Assembly (NCBI GenBank): GCA_015680685.1
Contig: MNCI01002686.1
Span: forward strand, 1-64,000
DNA: 64,000 bases
Direction of reading: 5' to 3'
DNA from: Gnetum montanum
Taxonomy: Eukaryota > Streptophyta > Gnetopsida > Gnetales > Gnetaceae
The position numbers were made by a program, and so were the translations under genes. A model generated the notes under the pieces. The model worked only from the letters and a program-made list of their open reading frames with translations. It was not told the DNA's origin and did not search any database. This document shows positions 22,817 through 34,184 of the stretch, in pieces (positions within the stretch are counted from its first letter, which is position 1; the number at the start of each line of letters is the position of its first letter).

Positions 22817-23483
22817 ATCAAAACCAGGGTTGTAAATCATAGAATGTAGGTTTTGATACCCTACCTCCTCACCGTCGTGAGGAGGGGGAACATCATTTTG
22901 TGGAAAACCTATTGAAATAGGTTCACCACCCTTGATTTCACTTATGACAGGTGAGCTATTATGGGGTCCCTTTCCCTTCAACGATGTATGGTAGCTCTCC
23001 TGCCTCGAGTCCCTTAAACGTTGCGCCATTGTGGGATGGTAATCCCTTGTGTCATAATCTTCTGCAACGTATTCAGCGTATAGTTGCATCATGCCTATCT
23101 ATGCAAGAGCATGAAGGAGCATGTTAGGGATTGCCCGATCTGGGGGTAACACTATGTTACCTTGCAAGTCTTGCCAACGTAGTTGTTCATTCTGATGGAG
23201 GATAAAGGTAAAATTGGGTATATACTCATCATGATGAGTATACACTACCTGATACTCTTAAGGAACTGACGATTCTTGGTTACGTGTGTTAGACCACCAA
23301 TTGTCTCTTCTGTGATCCCTAGGTGGTGAAGTGCTTTTATGAGAAGAAGAAAACATTGTTATCTTGTTGGTGTGCTATTGACCATTGTTTAAAATTTCTT
23401 TTGATTAACCCTAAGGGTTCGTTTAAGCTTCCCAACGATGTGGATGATTTCCTATGTTCTACTTAGCGCACAAACAACTTAAT

Positions 23484-23501
23484 CCCTGGCAATGGTGCCA
23501 A
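23484..23501 (-). other. primer-binding site of element A, tRNA-Asp-like
   Basis: On the minus strand TTGGCACCATTGCCAGGG directly after the 5' LTR, close to the Athila consensus TGGCGCCGTTGCCGGGGA with CG to CA decay. Confidence 0.8.
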
Positions 23502-24301
23502 TGATGAGTGGTGAGGTACCCCTACACTTGACCATACGAATACGAGCATTACACGTGTGATCTGGTCGAACTCCGCAGACTAAGTGCCTAAACGCCTTAT
23601 GGAACACTTACGGTTAATCATTCGTTGTCTTCCCAGACTTACTTGTATTTGTCACGGTTGTATGGTTAAGTAAGTTTGAGGTATGTGATTTTTATATCTT
23701 TTATGTTTTATTGCCTATGCTAATGAGGGAAAGGGTGAAGAGACTAAGTAACTAACTTTAATTAACTAAGTTCTAATGCCTAGCATCAGTATCCATTCCC
23801 ACTTGTCATTCACACCCTGAACCAATGCAACCTTCTGGGATTACCAAACGCTATTCGTTACTGGGATTACCAACCATAACGCATGTGCTCGAAGCGGTCA
23901 TACTGAATGCACTTAACTAGGAGTGTTGAGGGTTGAGAGAGATTAATTAACTAATAAAAATTTAAAAAATTAAGAATAATTAAAGTCCTAATTAGCTTAG
24001 TCCATGCACTACAAGGTTTATCCAAAAAGTTTGTCTTTATTTCCGTACACAAACTTGTGCTCAGGTATAATATTTGCTCGAATAAAGATCCATTCACTTT
24101 GGGACTCCTACCACAAGCACATGGAAATTACTCTAACTCTAGAATGGAAAAACTGCAAGAGTTTGGATAAGGTCTAGATCTAGATGGAGAACCAAGGAAG
24201 AGCCGCCTCTTATTTATAGAATTGGCGGTGTGCTGCAATATTGCGTATGCGATATCGTAGGGAAGGATGTGATATCGTGTATATGATATCGTGTCCCATC
24301 A
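23502..24301 (-). repeat. 5' LTR of element A
   Basis: 800 bp starting TGATGGGACACGATATC and ending ACCACTCATCA on the minus strand. It pairs with 17473-18251 with few differences apart from CG to TG/CA changes and palindrome copy number. TATA box at 24218-24211; the GATATC array spans 24294-24235. Confidence 0.9.
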
Positions 24302-24647
24302 CTTACCCTCATAAGTTCATAGATAAAATGACAAAAGAAATAACATAAGTAGTTTGGAAAATTTACCTATTGTCTTTATTATTATCTTGATCAAACAAGA
24401 AAATCATAGCTAAGGAGTTTCAATAATTGAAGTGTCAAAGATTTCATCTAAATTTTTTAGAAGTTTACTAGTTGATGATAATGTTATTGTCCTATTAGGG
24501 TTGTGCCTAGGGTTTTCTTTGGATGTTTTCGTAACCTAAGTAGTTATGATAGTTGTTGTTGTGATAATTGAGGAAGGTTTCAACATGACTACTTTCTTAT
24601 TATGCAAACTTGTACTTTGAATTTTTGACTAGAAAAAATTGAATTAA
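24302..24647. other. 346 bases without recognisable feature
   Basis: AT-rich host sequence downstream of the CTTAC duplication. No coding or repeat feature recognised. Confidence 0.45.
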
Positions 24648-25136
24648 CATCATCATCATTATCATTCTAGCTTTGTCCCAACAAAATAGGGTCAACTACA
24701 TGAGTTCTTTTTTTACCATTCACCTCTATGAAGAGCTAGGTCTTTGTTTATTTATAGTTTCTTGAAATCATCTTTGATTGTTTTTTACTTTGAAAAATAA
24801 CTTATCCATGAGATTTGATAAGGTTTTATAGCTAGTTGTTGACCTGATGCTAACCCTCCTCCTTAAGAATAAATATGTAGATAGTGCGCTACAAATAGCA
24901 TCATCATCATCATCATCCTAGCCTTGTCCCAACAAAATGGAGTTGGCTACATGAGTTCCTTTTTGTCATTTATCTCTATGAAAAGCTAGATCTTTTTTTA
25001 TTTGTAGTTTCTTCAAATCATCTTTGATCATTTTTTCCTCCAAAAAAGAACTCATCCTTGAGATTTAACAAAGTTTTACAACTAGATACTAACCTAATGC
25101 TAACCCCCTTCCTTTCATATTAGGGCTTAGGACCAA
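24648..25136 (-). repeat. two tandem RTE-type LINE 3' tails
   Basis: Copies at 24648-24898 and 24899-25136 each begin with (CAT)n on the plus strand, then TTGTCCCAACAAAATRG and GGYTACATGAGTTC, and end near GCTAACCCYCYTCCTT. Read on the minus strand this matches, from memory, the conserved 3' end of plant RTE-clade LINEs, which finish in a (ATG)n tail. The identical truncation and head-to-tail order suggest a tandem duplication. Confidence 0.5.
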
Positions 25137-25934
25137 CATTTGTGGAGTTTGATTGACATATAAGTCAAAAACACTTGGAGAAATACCAAACTTAAAAATT
25201 TCTTGTGAATTACAATGATCAAGACTCCAAAACCAAATCTTAATGATGTCCTCTCCTTAATATTTCTTAGGGCTTTTTAGAAATTATGCATGAAAAAAAG
25301 CACCGAACTATACTTAATGTTCCATAAATGAACATAATACAAATTCTTAAGAATGATTTATTGAATTGTTGTTCTATGATCTAAGTAGTTAATTGAATTG
25401 TTGTATACTTTGCACATTGAGCTAATTGGCTGTATGAAAGCATCAACATTCAAATAGCTACTTTATTGTCCTAGAACTTCTAATGTGACATAAAAGCTTG
25501 GGCAAGCAAGTTCTTGTTCACACCACGCATCTTTACAAAAGGTAAATATACATTCTTATCTTTGAATACATCGCAAATGACCTCTCATTAATGGCTACAT
25601 GCATAGACTTACCTTCATGAAAAATTTCAATCACATCATTATTGTATGACTAAATGGTTTGAAGCATGTTCTTATTTGAAATTACTTACAAAGTAAGAAG
25701 ACTAATCATCATATAACCTTCCATTCTAGTTATGGAAAGCTATTTTTGAACTTCTAGATCCATCAGTAATTCAAAATAATTGGTACTAAAAGTTAGAGCA
25801 CAATTCATTTTAAATTTTCCTCTTAATGGATTCATAGGAGGACACACAAATGATTTTTTTCAAATAGGATAGTTATAAATCGAGTCTTTGACATTGACTA
25901 TGAAATTATAGATGTAATATTATAGCTTAACATA
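25137..25934. other. 0.8 kb without recognisable feature
   Basis: AT-rich, many stops in all frames. The end may include the worn start of the element B LTR. Confidence 0.4.
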
Positions 25935-26694
25935 TGATGTGGTAGGCCATAGTCATATGTATAAATACAAACCCACCATCATCTCAAATCTCACCTTTGG
26001 TCAACACTTAGGGAAACTCTTGCAGTTTATTTTCATAAAGTTAGAGTTAGTTGTGAATGCTCGTAGTGTAATGATTAATAGTTATACAACATATTTACTT
26101 GAGTGGATTGTACTTAGATGCACTCCATGACTGGAAATAAAAATGAGATTATTTTTTATTATTGCAACATCTTACTTAGATTAGATTTTCTTTTCTATGC
26201 AACTTACATTTTCAATGTCATTTACATTTTAATATTTGTTAGTTAATTGACAAAATAAGTATGATTGATTTTGACTACATAAACATAATCATTTGGTAAC
26301 TCAATAATGGCTAAGCTTAATTCACTTAATAGCTAATCATTCAATAATCCCAATAACAGTTATATTAGCTGAGGGTGTATTTGGTAGGTTGGGAACATGT
26401 ACTTACCATCATAGGTTAGATTAGCTTTATCTTTTCATTGTACTTAGTTAATAGGAATTATATTCATTCTAATATGTTTACTTTCAGCATATTAAGAGTC
26501 ATACAACATCATATAATCATGTACCTCACTTAGAGTTAAATCATATGTTTTGAACATTACTAACTCTAGTGAGAAGACAATAATCATGAACTTATTAGTA
26601 TACTTACATTGTCCCATCTATGGATTATGATTTGGTCATACATGTGTACTTGTGACTTGTATGGTTAAGTGTGGGGAACTCTCATTACTCATCA
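25935..26694 (+). repeat. 5' LTR of element B
   Basis: The 3' end is clear (GTATGGTTAAGTGTGGGG then ACTCATCA at 26694). TATAAATA occurs near 25960. The 5' border is approximate: TGATGTGG at 25935 is the best candidate but leaves an unusually short U3, so the true start may be further upstream. Confidence 0.55.
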
Positions 26695-26712
26695 TTGATG
26701 TCATTGATGATG
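26695..26712 (+). other. primer-binding site remnant of element B
   Basis: TTGATGTCATTGATGATG directly after CTCATCA, a decayed tRNA-Asp site. Confidence 0.5.
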
Positions 26713-26876
26713 TCAATGTTTACTAGTTAGTTGATTTTATCATAGTACATTGTTTTAAGTATTTTCAAGTTTATCTTTTGACACTTATAATAATTTCTAA
26801 AATATACACTTAAGCATTAACTAATTCAAAATCGCTTCTACACACAAAGTAAAATATCCACCTACTATTAACCTTA

Positions 26877-29219
26877 ATGAAAGCAATGACAAAAACTATA
26901 ATGAAGAAAATTAAAGTGAATCTATGCAAACCAAAATATTATATACTTATGTTGATTCATATTACCCTAATTTTACAATTATTTTTCATCAAGATGAATA
27001 GCTTAGATCAAGAGACTTATAAGGCAATGTTGTCCTGCCACCAAATCATTCAACACTATCTACACTTTAAGCATGCCTACTTAGATTAGGTCTTGGCCAT
27101 GTACAGGAAGGATACCAAGTCACAAAGAATATGACAAGGTCATACTAACCAATAAAGGCTCAAGTTAGAAGAGATCTTATCATAGAAGTAAGATATGAAT
27201 AAGAAAAAGGCAAAAAGGACATCATAGATAATCATCCTTATAGAAAAGGAAGATACACCATACAAGATTAAGAAGTCTCATCATTACCATAAACCTAACT
27301 CTAGATCACATGCTCCATACACTAAAGATCCTGTGTAGTAAAAAATGCTCTTATTACTTACAACAAATCTTGAAAGGGATGAGGTAGACTCTAGGCTTAG
27401 AAGGAACCCAAGGCATAGAACCTCTAGTAGATCCAAAAAAGATGAATTAAGGGATCATATAATGAGAGCTAGCTAACATTACTCTTTAAGTCCTCCATCC
27501 TCTTCATTACACTTGTCAGTAGATTTTGATAGGGAAGGAAAAAGATAAAGGAACAATGATAGGAAAAGAAGAAGAAATTTTTACAAACATGTAGATAGAA
27601 GAAGGCATCATGATAAGGAAGAAAATGATAAACAAGAAAGGGAAAGAGAACTAAGGCATGGGAGAAGAGAACACCATAAGCCATAGCGAAGTCACTACTA
27701 TAATAGAGACTACAAATCCAAAGACTATGAATAACCCGTGTTAGCCACAAGAAGCATGATCAACATAAGAGAAGTAGTGTACATTCTGAGTAGATATCTA
27801 AGGGATAATTGCATCAAAAGTTGAAATGAATAACATTCCAAAATTTGAAGGGGGATACAATATGGATCCGTAACATTATCTTTAAGCTCTATGATGCCTA
27901 TGCCCTATAGAACATAGAGAATAATTGGAAGAAGTTAAAGTTATTTCCAAGGATATTTACTAAGGAGGTAGAGAGTTCGTACAGGTCCTTAGAATCAGAA
28001 TCAATCAAAAAGATGAAGTACCATGCTAAAACTATTCAATGCTAAGCACCAAACTTATTCATGAGTATTAAACATAAGAAAAAAAATTCAAGGATGGAAG
28101 CAAGGGATACATATATCACTTGATGTGGCTATGGGCGAGTATTACTTACTTTTACACTAAAGCTTAGGCCATATATTTTTTCAAAGGAAAATTGAGGCAT
28201 ATCATTGATGGATTAAGGAACAAAAATAGAGAAATCCTTAGTGTATATGCCCAAGGAAGATTATCAGAAATGATAGTTCATTACATAAAAAGATTACTAG
28301 ATTTGATGGTAAAAGAAGAAGGAGAGAAGAGAAAAAGAGTAAGTTAAAGAATATAACCAAGATCCTTCTCTAAGACATAGAGATGTGAAAGTTTGTGAAA
28401 ATTAAGATAAGGAAACCATGGAAGATATGATTTAGAGAAAGACTTTACCTATATAAAAATTAGTTAATGACATTGTAACTAGAGTATAGAAGAGGTGGAA
28501 TTCTATAGATAAAAATTTTGCAACAACAATAAAAATAGTAGAAGAGAAAATAAAGGAAGCATTTTCTAAAGTAAAGAAAAGAAGAAAAATAAAGATAATA
28601 GGAATGAAAAGTACAAGTGTAAAGGAAAGGTAGTTGTTGTAGAGGAAGTTATAAATTCTAGTTCTAAAGAAGAAAATGGATATGATGTGTGTTAATATGA
28701 ACATCCCAAGGGATGTCCTATCATGACACATATACAAGAAGCTAGGGCATATGTATTGAACCAAAATTTTGTTAAAAAATGCCAACAAGATTACCTTACT
28801 ATAGGATTTTTATTTAAGATCATTGTGGTTCCTTTTCAAGCAGCTGTAGGATGGCTACCTCTTAGTGGGGCTTATCCTCAACCTTAGGAGTAATATCATC
28901 ATTATTTTCAATAACCACAATCATGGGAGATGCTACTAATAAGGCAAAAATATCCTTATAGATAGGTAGGTCCATATGGTTATTACATTCAACAACTTGT
29001 ATCTCCAGGTTATACTTCAATTTATGCTTCTTCTCACTACTACCTAATATAATACCACATGCCTACAACTCCACAAGCTAGATCACCATCATACATGTCA
29101 TATCTAGCTGCATCTCATGCTCATTAAGCTCATAATTCATTACCTCTAGTACCATCACTAGCAATGCAATGAGAATTGTTAACTTAACCACAATAGAAAA
29201 ATGCAACAAGGGTAGTAAG
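26877..29219 (+). pseudogene. gag of element B (broken)
   Basis: Capsid region recognisable near 27830-28080 (KFEGGYN, then the Wy-SLE block corresponding to E 56530-56700). At 28681-28716 the compact knuckle reads YDVC-stop-YEHPKGC, followed by PIMTHIQEARAYVLN. A Q/Y/P-rich linker runs to 29219, where the reading NATRVVS matches A and E and is cut by an inserted LTR. Frequent stops throughout; gag resumes at 30166. Confidence 0.62.
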
Positions 29220-30165
29220 TGCTAGAGTAGGTTCACTCTAGTATTAAATCATCTTCCAACACTAAATCTAGATATTATAAAAAGATAATTAATTTACTAG
29301 AATACAAGAAAACTAGCTATCTTTAATTGTTCAAGAAAATATTTTATTAGGGTTAAAATCATAAAACATACAAAACCTCTTAAAACACTTAAATGGTGCT
29401 ACAAAGCACAGGGATCTACAACCACACAATGATTGTTCTTAATGCAAAACACAAATGGTGGAGAATCTTTTTCATAACCTAGGATTGAGATTTAAACTCA
29501 TAAGCAAGACTAGAACACACCAGCCAACACATAACATAATTGACCATAGAGTTGCAACACCTATGCACTCACTCAATGTGCTCTCTCTACTTTTGCCCAA
29601 GCTTACATATGAACTTACATGAAATTTCATCTCTCCATGGTATAAGGATGAAACACAAATCATATTTATCAATAAAACAATACAAAAACCCTAAGAAGCC
29701 TTCCTCAAGCTTAACTTGGAGTTTCCACGCTATTCTTATCTTTTTCCACCTTCTCTTAACTATTTCCTAAATTGGAATGGGAACTTTTGAAAGTCTTCCA
29801 ACTGTATCGGTCATCTCTAACCTACTCTGGTCATCTTCCTATAAATTACAACTTTCAAAAGAGATGTTTCTTCAGTGTGGAAGATGTCTCCCTCATCAGT
29901 GAGATGTCTCCTCCTAGTTGAGATGTCTCCTTTCCAATGAAAGACATCTCTCCAGAGTGGAGATGTCTTCTATTTAATGAGAGACATCTTCTCTAAAGAC
30001 TTATTTTTTGATAGAGATGTCTCTTACATGTCCTATATGTATCTTGTGAAGTCCTAGCTCCCAAACAAGATGACTCTTTGACCTCTAAGGCATCTCCTCA
30101 AAGCTAGAAACCTACAAAAACCACATGTAAGGAAGAATAAGGGGGTCAAAAGTGGTGTCCCTACA
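29220..30165 (-). repeat. solo LTR of the element C family, inserted in B
   Basis: 946 bp. On the minus strand it starts TGTAGGGACACC (30165) and ends CTCTAGCA (29220), matching the element C LTRs. No PBS or interior on either side. Flanks GTAAG and TCAAG share only AAG, so a target duplication is uncertain. The AGATGTCT/AGACATCT array at 29855-30025 is especially dense here. Confidence 0.75.
29855..30025 (-). promoter_or_regulatory. AGATGTCT/AGACATCT repeat array in LTR
   Basis: About nine occurrences of AGATGTCTC, AGATGTCTT or their complements at irregular 15-30 base spacing, in both orientations. The same motif recurs in both element C LTRs. Confidence 0.5.
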
Positions 30166-31082
30166 TCAAGTACAAAATGAGAGGATAAAACTAGCATTTG
30201 TGAATTAAAATTAAAGAAATATCCTTCTTTAGGACAAGTCCAAAAAAATGTTGGTAGGATAAGAACTTCATCCAAAATTGTTCTTGAGATGATAAGTCCT
30301 TGGATAAAAACCATGCTTTAATCAAAAGAAAAGAAGAATCTCATAACTATCATGCTTACTCAAATAATAAGCCACTAGATTAAAGCAAGTGCACTTTCTA
30401 AGAAGAGAACTAGTCCATGAAGTCATTTAATCTACCTCCAAATAGTAGGAAACACACCATGTAAGTTTCTCTTAGATTCAAGCTTGGGAGTAAATCTAAT
30501 TTCTCAAGATATGTACAGAGTGTGGAATCTACCCCCATTAAAGAATTATTATATCAAACTTGAGGTTGTAGACCAGTTGATTGTTGTTTCACTTGAACAA
30601 GTGGAAGATGTTGTAACTATCATTAGTGGTTGATCCTATCCTATAGATTTCTTAGTCATTCAAGTTGGACAAAATAAAGGAGAGTTTCCTATTATCATGG
30701 AAAAGACATGGCTTAGCACCATTAATGTTAAGATAGGAATAAGAGATTTGTCCTTGAAAATTTCTAAGGAAGATGAAAGAGAATTTATATAGAAGCAAAG
30801 AGCATACATTGCATATAATAATACAAGAAAGTATGGACTACCAGGAAGGGTTACATGATAGCATACAAAAGTTGTATTAAAGATGTGTGTGTTTAACATT
30901 GCATGTATGCGATAGCCATTAAATAAGAAGGTACATAGTGGTTGATTGATGAGATAGAATCAAGATCAAATACATGCATGGAACTAGTTAAAAAAATTAT
31001 AAGAGCCCATGTTAAAAAAATAGATAAGATGGAATAACTAACAAAACTTTTCCATATCAAGTTTTAGCAAGAAGATGCTATT
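30166..31082 (+). pseudogene. gag end and protease region of element B
   Basis: Continues after the inserted LTR. Near 30490-30890 one frame reads MYRVWNLPPLKNYYIKLEVV, FPIIMEKTWLSTINVK and IRDLSLKISKEDE, parallel to protease and post-protease blocks of A and E. The DSG entry is lost. It ends at CTATT, where the giant solo LTR is inserted. Confidence 0.62.
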
Positions 31083-34000
31083 TGTTGGCACATTTGGCCA
31101 TTTCATGAAGCAGGCTTAAATTAGTTGAGAATTTTTGGAGAAGTAGCTAAATTTTCAGTTTGAAAGGAAAAGAATAAGTGAACAAAAGGCATTCCTTTAA
31201 TTTAAAAAAAAATATTGGAGCACCAAGCCCTGCTGATAAGTACAGAATCACCAATGTGTTGTTCTACCTTTATAATTTATTATGATCCACTGGGATTTAT
31301 GGATGAATAGCCTGATAATTGCAAGTTCAGCAGTCTGGTGCAGGGTGAAGTTATTTCTCCTATGAAATTCAGGAATATATTGTTTAAAATTTCATGGCTA
31401 AGCATGATATTTTTCTCTGTAATAAAAAGGAAAAAGTGGAATTCCGCAAAACGCAGGAGGTGCTCTGCATTATTGCAAGGGACCATGGTATGTGAACCAA
31501 ATTTCACGGTACCAATCAAAACTGAGTATAGCAATCCATTATTCCATGGCACAATTCCAAATAATATGCACCTTGCAAAAAGAAACATTCATGTAAAAAG
31601 GCAGAAACAGGATTATTCAAGGGTTGCGCCAGCGCTTCGTCACTGGAATTCCAAATCTCTGCGACCATTTCTGCCTTGTAAAATATTAGAAAATAAAAAT
31701 AAAAATCTGCAGCGATGAGAGCAAGAGGGGGCCTCCAAAACGGCACTGTGTACAGGAAATTCGGCAACAAAAAATGAAATGCCTGCACAACAACAAAAAT
31801 AGAGCCAAAGCCGATAGCATCTCTATAAGAATTATCATCCTAGCATCATATAAATATTTTTCTAACTATTTTTTTGAAGTATGCCGGGCAATGGGCCAAC
31901 GGCCAACGCTACATGGCACCGTTAGTGTAGGAAAACCGTTCAAAACAAGAAGCGATAATTTGCAGGGTGTGAAGCAGATGCGTAGCAAGGTTGAGAAGGG
32001 AGCCTCTTTAGATTCTCTTATCGCGCGCTTTGTGTCATGGAAACGCGGATCATTATTTATTCTGGGGCACTCTCAGAAACAGCACTGGTGTGGAGACCTA
32101 CGATGATGGCAGCCGCTTTGTGGGCAAGTTTAAGATAGGAACAACTAGCAGAATCAGTGCGGCTGATTAAATGGGTAATAAAGAAAAAAAATAGCATTGC
32201 AACTACGACGACCATTTCATGGGAACGCTGGCTTCGTGCCCATGCCAACTCCTGCGGTTGCAATTTCAGCAGAGCCATTGCTGGAGACTGAGATGGCACT
32301 TCACAACCGTTGCCGATAACGACGATTATGGTGGTGGCAGTTCATGGCCGTTACAGCCAAACGGAAAGACGACGAAATAGGAAGAGGTTTAGCAATAGCC
32401 ACAGCCACAAGACAGGTCGTTTCTAAGCTGAACATGGACATAAACGTGGACATTGATATTGCCGATATTTCATGCGCTTTTCCTTCCTCCAAACCTTTTT
32501 AATCAAATTTAATTTGATTTTCATTTTGCTTTGTTTAAGAAAGAAGTAAAGGGTATATTGTTATTATTGCAAAAGGAAAGAGAAGTTATAAGGTGGTTAT
32601 TCAATATTGTATGTATGGAACAAGTGTCCTTTGCAATTTCTAAATATCATGGTGGTGATAACTTCCCCTTGGTGGTTAAAACTAAATTTTAATTTCCCAT
32701 GGTACTTATAACCTCCAAATAATCCACTTGTCAACTAAATGGGACACGTGTCAACTGCAACTTGTTTCTCTCCATGGTGGACACTTGTTTACTGAATGAA
32801 GACACTTGGCAACACTTGGCAATTGAATAGGACACTTGTCCATTGTAGCTTTTTTGTCTCTATGGTGGTTAAACCACCCAAGATATTTTGTAACTTCCCT
32901 TCCTACCTTCGAACCCTATAAAAAGGCTTCAGGGGTCAAGGAGGAGGGGGGGATTGGGGTCTCATACATCACACTTTTGAGAAGACATTGGGATCACACT
33001 TGGGCTCTCACTTGGAGACACACTTTGGGTCTTGGGAGAAGAGCATTTGTAAAGAAGAAAGTGTGAACGATTGCTTGTAAGATGGCTTGCTAAATAAAGA
33101 TTTCAGCCTCTTTGTCATAGTCATATGATTTATGTTTTATTTTTATTTTATTTAAATTGTTTAGCTAGTGGTTTAGATAGTATCATCCTTGGCAAGTAAT
33201 TTTTGGATTTTTAGATTGCTCTTAATGTTCTTGTTGCCTATAGAAATTTCTATTAAAATTTTGCCATAGAAGCGCTTGTGTTTAAAAGCCTTAAGAGCAT
33301 TTTAGTAGTAAATTTTGTTATTGTGCAATGTGTGGGAACTGCTATTGGGATTGTTGTAAGAGAGCCTCTGCTTGTAGTCATGCCGTTGAACAATTCAGTA
33401 GTCGAGAGGGTTCAGAAAATCTTTGGTATTTTGATGGGACCAGAATAGCTTCTTTTTATTTTTAAAGTGAATTTCCGTGGTATTTCAATCAGACATTGTC
33501 AAGTCTTTTGAAGGTTCTATTGAATGCAATCGTTGACATCTATTATCTAGCCAAATTGAAGTCTCGTACATGGTAGTTTACGCAGCAATTTTTGGTAGCA
33601 TAGTAGGATTGTCTTGAAGAAATTGCTTATTTAGCCTTGGAAGTTTGAACAATTTGTAGATATTGAATTTGGAATAGCTTTATTGCGAAGTGTTTACTCG
33701 TGTCATTTTACCTTGTTTAAATATTTGAGGTCTACACAAATCGGCTTTTCTTTCTTTTCTATCTATTTCCATCGAATCTTGCTCTATTTCTAGTTTTCTT
33801 GTGGAACTACCTCTTTCTCTAGGGAAAATTAGGAGTAGATTTGTAGAGTTGTGCTCAAATGTTTAAATAAAATTTTATTTGTTACAAGTAGGTATTATAA
33901 GGACCGCATAGACTAGGCAGTTGAACAAAATAGGAAACTTTCAACAACTCACAGTACTTGGCAAAGTTGGCTGAATCTCTTTAAAGTAAGTCATTTGTAG

Positions 34001-34184
34001 TTTACACACAACGTAATCGTTACATTTCACACAATCGCACGCCGCAACAGCACACACACATACTCACATTAACTACTGAGTTTATTTGACGGTATCTGGG
34101 CCTTGGTGTTTCTAGAGACCAGTAGGCACCTAAATCCTGTTCGAGGACACTCGTTGGCAGTCACGTCCCAAACGGTCGCCAACA
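31083..34184 (+). repeat. giant solo LTR 1 (3.1 kb)
   Basis: 3102 bp starting TGTTGGCACATTT and ending GGTCGCCAACA, flanked by a perfect 5-bp duplication CTATT (31078-31082, 34185-34189). Element B reads on across the insertion. It contains one TATA box (32917-32925), one AATAAA (33093-33098) and no PBS, PPT or pol. From the TATA box to the end it is nearly the same as 42799-43835; the 1.8 kb upstream (U3) is not. It is therefore a very long LTR with U3 about 1.8 kb and U5 above 1 kb. The GC-rich patch at 31600-32480 gives overlapping chance ORFs. Confidence 0.85.
32917..33098 (+). promoter_or_regulatory. TATA box to AATAAA (R region) of giant LTR 1
   Basis: CCCTATAAAAAGGCTTCAGG at 32914-32933 is followed 160 bases later by AATAAAG at 33093. 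Identical spacing logic and sequence occur at 42799-42995 in the second copy. Confidence 0.65.

Larger units (their letters stand above)
20928..23356 (-). pseudogene. gag of element A (broken)
   Basis: Starts at ATG 23356 (MFSSSHKSTSPPRDHRRDNW). N-terminal block with ILPPDR-type motif (near 23150), then AEYVAEDYDTRDYHPTMAQ. The capsid region at about 22450-22200 reads GGYNVDPQNHLQAFHNVCAL and continues to FPRTLIKEAKSWYRSLEPET, the retrotransposon gag fold. The C-terminal part (22016-21531) is charged and ends in a compact knuckle CEICQYDHPKGC (21632-21597). A Q/P/Y-rich linker follows up to 20928. Several stops and an inverted N-bounded segment (22766-22816) break the frame. Confidence 0.75.
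17473..24301 (-). mobile_element. complete Athila-like element A, pol-deleted
   Basis: 6829-bp element bounded by two LTRs and by the perfect 5-bp duplication CTTAC (17468-17472 and 24302-24306). Order on the minus strand: 5' LTR 24301-23502, tRNA-Asp PBS, gag, protease, then directly the pol-end region at about 20130, a non-coding tail, PPT and 3' LTR 18251-17473. RT, RNase H and integrase are missing, so the copy is non-autonomous. Several single Ns mark doubtful assembly inside it. Confidence 0.88.

Noticed and set aside
31338-31718. 126-codon plus-strand open frame inside giant LTR 1, with overlapping frames on the other strand
   Set aside because: Lies in the non-conserved U3, is open in several overlapping frames, has no domain, and the second giant LTR has no counterpart.
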